Source of the DNA: an uncultured Ureaplasma sp.
GTDB taxonomy: Bacteria; Bacillota_I; Bacilli_A; Mycoplasmatales; Mycoplasmoidaceae
Direction of reading: 5' to 3'
Length of the DNA: 12,317 nt
NCBI GenBank assembly: GCA_949295235.1
Contig: CASFKH010000027.1
Location: 1 to 12,317, forward strand
The translations under genes and the position numbers were made by a program. Positions within the stretch are counted from its first letter, which is position 1. Each line of letters opens with the position of its first letter. The notes under the pieces were generated by a model. It did no database searches. It was not told the DNA's origin and worked only from the letters and a program-made list of their open reading frames with translations. Shown piece after piece: positions 8,634-12,317 of the stretch.

Positions 8634-9503
8634 ATGAAGATTTATAAAATAACTCCATGTGGTTTTTGTTTTGGAGTAATCAATGCATTTAAAATTGTGA
8701 AAGAAACAATTTCTTTAAATCCAGATAAAAAAATTTATATGTTAGGTTTATTTGTTCATAACCCAGAAATGCTAAATGAATTTAAATCCAAGATCCAAAT
8801 TTTAGATGATACTAATGTTTCTCGATACCAATTAATTTTAAATCTTCCAAATGCTGAAAATAATGAAATTATAATTTTAAGTGCTCATGGAACTGATTTA
8901 AAAACTATATATTTAGCAATAAAAAAGGGTTATAAAATTATTGATACTACATGCAAATATGTATATAAGACACATGAACTAATTAAAAAATCATTAAACA
9001 ATAATCATAATGTTATTTTTATTGGTAAATTAAACCATCCTGAATCTAATGCTATTATTAATATTGATAGTAAAATCATTTTTATTGATTACAAAAAACC
9101 AAAATTTAATTTTAAATTAGATAATAAAGCAATTGATGTTTACAATCAAACAACATTATCTTTTTATAATTTGAATTCAATTTATTCAAATATAAAAAAT
9201 AGATTTAAAAATATACAAATTTTCAATGATATTTGTGATGCAACATATCAAAGACAATTAGCATTATTTAATTTTGATAAAAATGTAGATTTATTTTTAA
9301 TTATTGGATATATAAAATCTAGCAATTGTAATGAGTTGTTAAAAATTGCAAAAACAAAAAATAAAAATAGTTATTTAATAAATTCAATTGAAGATATAGA
9401 TCTAAAATGATTAAAAGGTGTAAAATCAGTTGCAATAACAAGTGGCACTTCCACTCCATCAACAATTACAAACCAAATAATTGAATTTCTAAAGAGGTAT
9501 TAA
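8634..9503 (+). CDS. ispH: 4-hydroxy-3-methylbut-2-enyl diphosphate reductase (IspH/LytB)
   Basis: Iron-sulfur enzyme of the last MEP-pathway step, reducing HMBPP to IPP and DMAPP in the cytosol. The protein is 289 aa, slightly below the usual 300-320. All three [4Fe-4S] cysteines are visible: Cys12 in GFCFGV, Cys107 in IDTTCKYV and Cys201 in [11 protein letters not shown]. Substrate residues are also present: His42 (VHNPE), His85 (SAHGTD), His135 and the catalytic Glu137 (NHPES), NQTTLS (171-176), SSN at 229-231 and the SGTSTPS segment at 270-276. It therefore looks catalytically complete. Many mycoplasmas lack the MEP route, so its presence predicts dxs, dxr and ispDEFG elsewhere in this genome. 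The last 31 codons follow a TGA read as Trp259. It starts one base after valS (TAATATG) and ends one base before the trmL-like gene. Confidence 0.93.
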
Positions 9504-9504
9504 T

Positions 9505-10002
9505 ATGAGTGTACATATAATTCTATATGAACCAAGCATTATTGAAAATGTTGGAAATATTGCAAGAACATGTTTAGCTTTCAATTCTAAACTGCATCTT
9601 ATTAGACCTTTTGGTTTTATATGAGACAAAAGTAAATTAAAAAGATCTTCAACTAACCATTTTGATCTTATTGAATATTTTGAATATGATGATTGAAATG
9701 ATTTTGTTTCAAAATGTAATCCAGAACAAATATTTTTTTATAGTAGATACGGAAAAAAGACACCAAACAAAATTAATTATGACTTCAATAAAGATATATA
9801 CTTAGTTTTCGGAAATGAACATTATGGAATTGATAAAAAAATTTTAAAAACTAATTTTGATAAAGTTATTCGCATTCCAATGAGTAAAAATTTAATTTGC
9901 ATTAATATTTCAAATTCTGTAGCAATTGCATTATATGATTTATATCGTCAAAATAATTTTGATGATTTATGTTTAGAAGAAATTTTTAATAAGGATTGAT
10001 AA
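9505..10002 (+). CDS. trmL: TrmL-type tRNA (cytidine/uridine-34 2'-O)-methyltransferase, SPOUT family
   Basis: A 165-aa SPOUT (trefoil-knot) methyltransferase, the size of TrmL/YibK, which methylates the ribose at wobble position 34 of tRNA-Leu using SAM. Conserved motifs: [16 protein letters not shown] (8-23) with the motif-1 N..GN.AR residues, LHLIRPFGF (30-38), [10 protein letters not shown] (100-109) for the first knot loop, IPMSKNL (125-130) and the [13 protein letters not shown] segment (133-145) where the family has SLNLS..... The usual SLN is CIN here, a mild change. AAAGAGG (9491-9497), inside the end of ispH, is a good ribosome-binding site. The final sense codon is TGA (Trp165) followed directly by TAA. 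The SpoU/TrmH branch is less likely because of the short length and the IPM motif. Confidence 0.88.
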
Positions 10003-10005
10003 TTT

Positions 10006-10680
10006 ATGAGATTAAGAAATGATAAGAATGCAAAAGATAAATTATCAAAATTTGATTATGTATATTATTTTAATAATCAATCTAAACCAATCAATCTTCG
10101 AAATTTATTCAACTCTAACAACCCTATTTATTTAGAAGTTGGAATGGGCAAAGGCGATTTTATAATTAATAATGCAATTCAAAATCCAAATATTAACTTT
10201 ATTGGAATTGAAAAATTTGATACAGTAATTTTGAAAGCAACAAATAAATTAAAGAATATAAATGTTAATAATTTAAAAATTTTTTGTATGGATGCTGAAT
10301 TATTAAATACAATTATTCCAAAGCATTCAATATCTAAAATATATTTGAATTTTAGCGATCCATGACTAAAAAAACGTCATCATAAACGCCGGTTAACTCA
10401 TCCTAATTTTTTAAAAAAATATTATGATATTTTAGTTGATAATGGTTATGTTGAATTTAAAACTGATAATGACAACCTATTTGACTGAACAATTAATGAA
10501 GTTATATTATTCAATCCTATGAATTATTTGTTAATTTACAAAACAACTAATTTATATAACGATTTAAAAAATAGTTATAATATTAATAATATTTCTTCTG
10601 AATATGAGAAGAAATTTGTTTTATTAGGAAAAAATATAAATAAAGCCATTTTTAAAATTATTGACCCGGAAATTAAATAA
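10006..10680 (+). CDS. trmB: tRNA (guanine-N7-)-methyltransferase TrmB
   Basis: A Rossmann-fold SAM-dependent enzyme of 224 aa that makes m7G46 in the variable loop of tRNA. Motif I is [10 protein letters not shown] (43-52), followed by FIGIEKFD (65-72) and an acidic CMDAE segment (94-98). The family signature [18 protein letters not shown] (114-131) is almost complete, then FKTDN and the C-terminal [12 protein letters not shown], which matches T.YE.kf...G..I. The Trp of DPW is TGA, so the standard code would cut the gene here. The ATG lies three bases after the trmL-like stop, and its own stop leaves one base before the next gene. Clustering of two tRNA methyltransferases with valS is consistent with a translation-related operon. 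Confidence 0.95.
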
Positions 10681-10681
10681 T

Positions 10682-11074
10682 ATGAAACCTAAGATATTTA
10701 TTTGTGGAAATGTGAATTCAAAATATATTCAAAGAGATTTATATAATCAATTAATAGAACTAAAATTTGATGTTGAATTTTTTGATCCAACTTCTGATTT
10801 TGTTTTAAATGTCTATAAATTATCTAGCACAATTAAAATGAATGAAACTCAAATTATTGGAATTGTTTTATCAAACACTGCAATTACAATAAAAGAAATA
10901 ACAAATAATTTTTATGAAATTAAAAACTTAATTGTTGCAAAAGATAATAAATTTACTAAGACTCAATATGAGAATGCAAATATGATAACAATTGGAATAG
11001 AAGAGTGATCTTCGACAGATATAATTAAAATTTGTTTATTTTATGTAAACAATGCAAATATTTTCAAATTATAA
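10682..11074 (+). CDS. Degenerate RpiB/LacAB-like sugar-phosphate isomerase fold protein
   Basis: A 130-aa protein, somewhat shorter than the 140-150 of RpiB (ribose-5-phosphate isomerase B) and LacA/LacB. The layout fits that family: strand KIFICG (4-9), an amphipathic helix, strand DVEFFD (30-35), strand IIGIVLS (58-64), a helix, strand KNLIVA (81-86), then NANMITIG (98-105), the counterpart of N.aNvl.lG. However, the catalytic and phosphate-binding residues are missing. The SDHAG loop reads GNVNS (9-13), the CGTGiG loop with the nucleophilic Cys reads SNTAIT (64-69), and the rehN..N His is Tyr/Glu. The assignment rests on this pattern alone and is tentative. It could be a regulatory or moonlighting remnant, or an unrelated Rossmann-like protein. 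It starts at the ATG one base after trmB (TAATATG). It overlaps the next gene's first possible start by 23 bases. Confidence 0.5.
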
Positions 11075-11360
11075 TATCAATATGGTTGACATTAATAATT
11101 TATCAACAAAATTACATAAGGATTTATCAAAATTAAATAATAATGAATCAATTGTAATTAAATCATTTAAAAAAGATAGAAGTGTCATTATTTCTAGAAT
11201 TGATAATCAATTTTTAGTGTATGAAAATGGATATAGTCAAAATAACTTTGAATATCAAGATTTTAAAATATGTTATAAGGCAATTCAAAAGATAATAAAA
11301 ATTGAATTTCCTAGATCAAATAATCTATGATATTCAATTAGAAATAATTATGATAAATAG
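11052..11360 (+). CDS. Small hypothetical protein, last gene of the cluster
   Basis: A 102-aa soluble protein not confidently recognised. It has a Lys/Asn-rich N-terminal helix (residues 12-29), a probable beta section (SIVIKSFKKDRSVIISRI, then QFLVYENGYS) and a C-terminal helix FKICYKAIQKIIKIEFPRSNN. One TGA (11328) is read as Trp, and the frame ends with TAG at 11358. No signal peptide or membrane segment is visible. Two starts compete. ATG 11052 overlaps the RpiB-like gene by 23 bases, and ATG 11082 (11 codons in, MVDINN) begins 7 bases after that gene's stop. Neither has a clear Shine-Dalgarno. Its place at the end of the housekeeping cluster suggests co-transcription. Confidence 0.65.
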
Positions 11361-11561
11361 AAAATTATTTTATTGTTAATATAATATTATTAAAATTTAA
11401 TCAATTAATATCAATATGTTTTTAAATAATTTATCTAATTTGAATGTTGTTTTAAATTAGTTATTAACGACATAATATTTTTGCATATTAGAATTTGTTT
11501 TTAAAAATAATCTCTTTGTGCAATTGAATTAAAATAAAATTTAAACCTTGAAAGATATTCG
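11361..11561. other. AT-rich spacer between the operon end and the lipoprotein relic
   Basis: About 200 bases without a credible plus-strand gene. Short minus-strand pieces here could be the decayed C-terminus of the lipoprotein relic, but I cannot recognise repeat units. No clear stem followed by a T-run is present to end the long plus-strand operon. Confidence 0.4.
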
Positions 11562-12027
11562 TTAGAATATGAAGATAATATATAATTTTCTAAAGTTTGT
11601 ATCATCATTAGGAATACTAACATTAGTTAAACTTAAACAATCACTAAATGCAAAATTATCAATTCTAGTAATTTTATATGAATTTTATCAACATTTATAT
11701 AACTTGGAATAATAATTGATCTATATTGTTATTTATCATATCTTTAAGAAATGCTGTTTTATTTTCATTATCAATTAAATATATACAATCATCAATTCAA
11801 TTTCATTTGTTGGAACAGTTAGATCGCTAATCCATTAGACCATCGTTAGTAATATCTGTTTTTGATTATCATTTTTATCATAATCATCATTTGTATTATT
11901 ATTTTTGCCATCATTATTATTATTATTATTTGACGAACAAGATCTTAATGTAACTCCATTTGAATTCCCACAACCGCTCAAATCCCTAGCAATGATAATC
12001 TCATTTTAATTTTTTACTAATTTTCAT
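11562..12027 (-). pseudogene. Frameshifted relic of a surface lipoprotein with BspA-type leucine-rich repeat
   Basis: Reading the minus strand from ATG at 12027 gives MKISKKLK and then soon a stop, but the expected protein continues in other frames. One frame gives RLSLLGI..AVVGIQ (signal-peptide core) and another VTLRSCSSNNNNNND (from 11954, lipobox Cys at 11939) with an Asn/Asp-rich linker. A third gives DDCIYLIDNENKTAFLKDM (from 11793), a fourth IIIPSYINVDKI, and the last ITRIDNFAFSDCLSLTNV (11672 down to about 11604). That final segment is a textbook BspA-like LRR unit (LRR_5 pattern: I..I...AF..C.sLt.v.IP). All three frames are used, so at least four or five indels separate the pieces. 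The start has a good ribosome site (AAGGGG, minus strand of 12034-12039). The intact protein would have been a surface-exposed lipoprotein. Homology may extend a little further left, but nothing clear is seen. Confidence 0.75.
11913..11930 (-). repeat. (AAT)6 trinucleotide microsatellite encoding poly-Asn
   Basis: Six perfect ATT units on the plus strand, which read as six Asn codons (AAT) in the linker just after the lipobox Cys of the minus-strand lipoprotein relic. Asn-rich linkers after the lipidated Cys are typical of mycoplasma surface lipoproteins. Being trinucleotide, copy changes alter linker length rather than frame. Confidence 0.75.
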
Positions 12028-12033
12028 ATTTTT

Positions 12034-12077
12034 CCCCTTAGAATTAGTATTAATTTTAGTTTTTTTTGTCAGGTCAA
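12034..12077 (-). promoter_or_regulatory. Putative promoter with A8 tract and Shine-Dalgarno of the lipoprotein relic
   Basis: On the minus strand TTGACC (12077 to 12072) is a good -35. It is followed by a spacer containing eight consecutive A (plus-strand T at 12060-12067) and a weak -10 (TTAATA at 12053-12048, 18-bp spacing, or ATTAAT with 17). The AAGGGG ribosome site (12039-12034) precedes the ATG by about 6 bases. The -35 is one of the best matches in the window; the -10 is poor. Confidence 0.4.
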
Positions 12078-12108
12078 GGTTAATAAATATGAAATATATA
12101 AATAAAGG

Positions 12109-12138
12109 ATTCTTAAATTATTCTTAAAATCTTATAAT
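12109..12138 (+). promoter_or_regulatory. Direct repeat plus TATAAT upstream of the gene at the right edge
   Basis: ATTCTTAAA occurs twice, at 12109-12117 and 12120-12128, one helical turn apart (11-bp period), immediately before a perfect TATAAT at 12133-12138. A weak TTCTTA lies 17 bp upstream of the TATAAT. The ATG at 12188 is 50 bases downstream. The repeat overlaps the -35 position and could be an operator, or could arise by chance in such AT-rich DNA. Confidence 0.4.
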
Positions 12139-12187
12139 TTTGTAATATTTTTCAATTTTTAGCATTTATTTATTATGTGGTAAAAGT

Positions 12188-12317
12188 ATGAAAAACAAAA
12201 ATGAAAACAAAATTTATAAAGATGTTCTCAAAACCTATGACATCGAAAAAGTTGAAATCAACAATTATGATCTAAATGCAAAATTAAAAGATAAAATAAA
12301 AAATAACAAAAACCAAA
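12188..12317 (+). CDS. N-terminal part of an unrecognised protein (runs off the window)
   Basis: An open frame of 43 codons from the ATG to the right edge, beginning MKNKNENKIYKDVLKTYD and continuing with a charged, Lys/Asn-rich sequence ending DLNAKLKDKIKNNKNQ. There is no signal peptide or membrane segment. It probably begins with a disordered or helical region. The frame is preceded by a TATAAT at a reasonable distance but only a weak ribosome site. The intergenic stretch 12028-12187 is shared with the divergent lipoprotein relic. I do not recognise the family from this fragment. Confidence 0.55.
   Translation, partial: MKNKNENKIYKDVLKTYDIEKVEINNYDLNAKLKDKIKNNKNQ

Noticed and set aside
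11361..11470. Imperfect AT inverted repeats as operon terminator
   Set aside because: Stems such as ATATTA/TAATAT are short, made only of A and T, and lack a following T-run. Such matches are expected by chance in this composition.

Overview
This window comes from a mollicute (mycoplasma-type bacterium). The DNA is extremely AT-rich, and almost every reading frame is interrupted by TGA at places where a conserved tryptophan is expected, for example the W after the HLGHA signature of ValRS and the DPW of TrmB. The genes therefore become full-length only with TGA read as Trp (code 4). The order uvrD/pcrA, 5-formyl-THF cyclo-ligase-like, ymdB matches, from memory, the M. genitalium / M. pneumoniae layout. 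Together with an intact ispH and a BspA-like lipoprotein relic, this suggests the pneumoniae clade in the broad sense (possibly Malacoplasma/M. penetrans-like). The species cannot be fixed from the window.

Layout. Positions 1-139 hold the tail of a frame that resembles the C-terminus of an IS3-type transposase. Positions 140-510 are non-coding: two tandem hairpins with a T-run (252-300), then an extended -10 promoter. Positions 511-1509 encode a ZIP-family metal transporter. From 1559 to 5089 run three tightly packed genes: pcrA/uvrD helicase, a degenerate MTHFS-like protein and a YmdB-type phosphodiesterase. A 128-bp gap with TATAAT boxes and a strong Shine-Dalgarno sequence starts the next unit, 5218-11360: yneF-like membrane protein, engB/ysxC, valS, ispH, trmL-like, trmB, a degenerate RpiB/LacAB-like protein and a small unknown protein. 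Positions 11562-12027 on the minus strand carry the frameshifted relic of a lipoprotein with an Asn-rich linker and a BspA-type leucine-rich repeat. At 12188 a new plus-strand gene starts and runs off the window.

Working together. The two units are mostly informational housekeeping: DNA repair/helicase, ribosome assembly GTPase, tRNA charging and two tRNA methyltransferases. One isoprenoid enzyme (IspH, last MEP step) is inserted among them. Genes abut within 1-3 nt, and four junctions share the exact sequence TAATATG, which suggests translational coupling. The points most worth a second look are two enzyme-like proteins that have lost their active-site motifs (3763-4299 and 10682-11074) while keeping intact frames, the decayed surface lipoprotein with an A8 tract in its putative promoter, and the ZIP transporter with an altered metal site. 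I did not find a convincing new multi-gene system.
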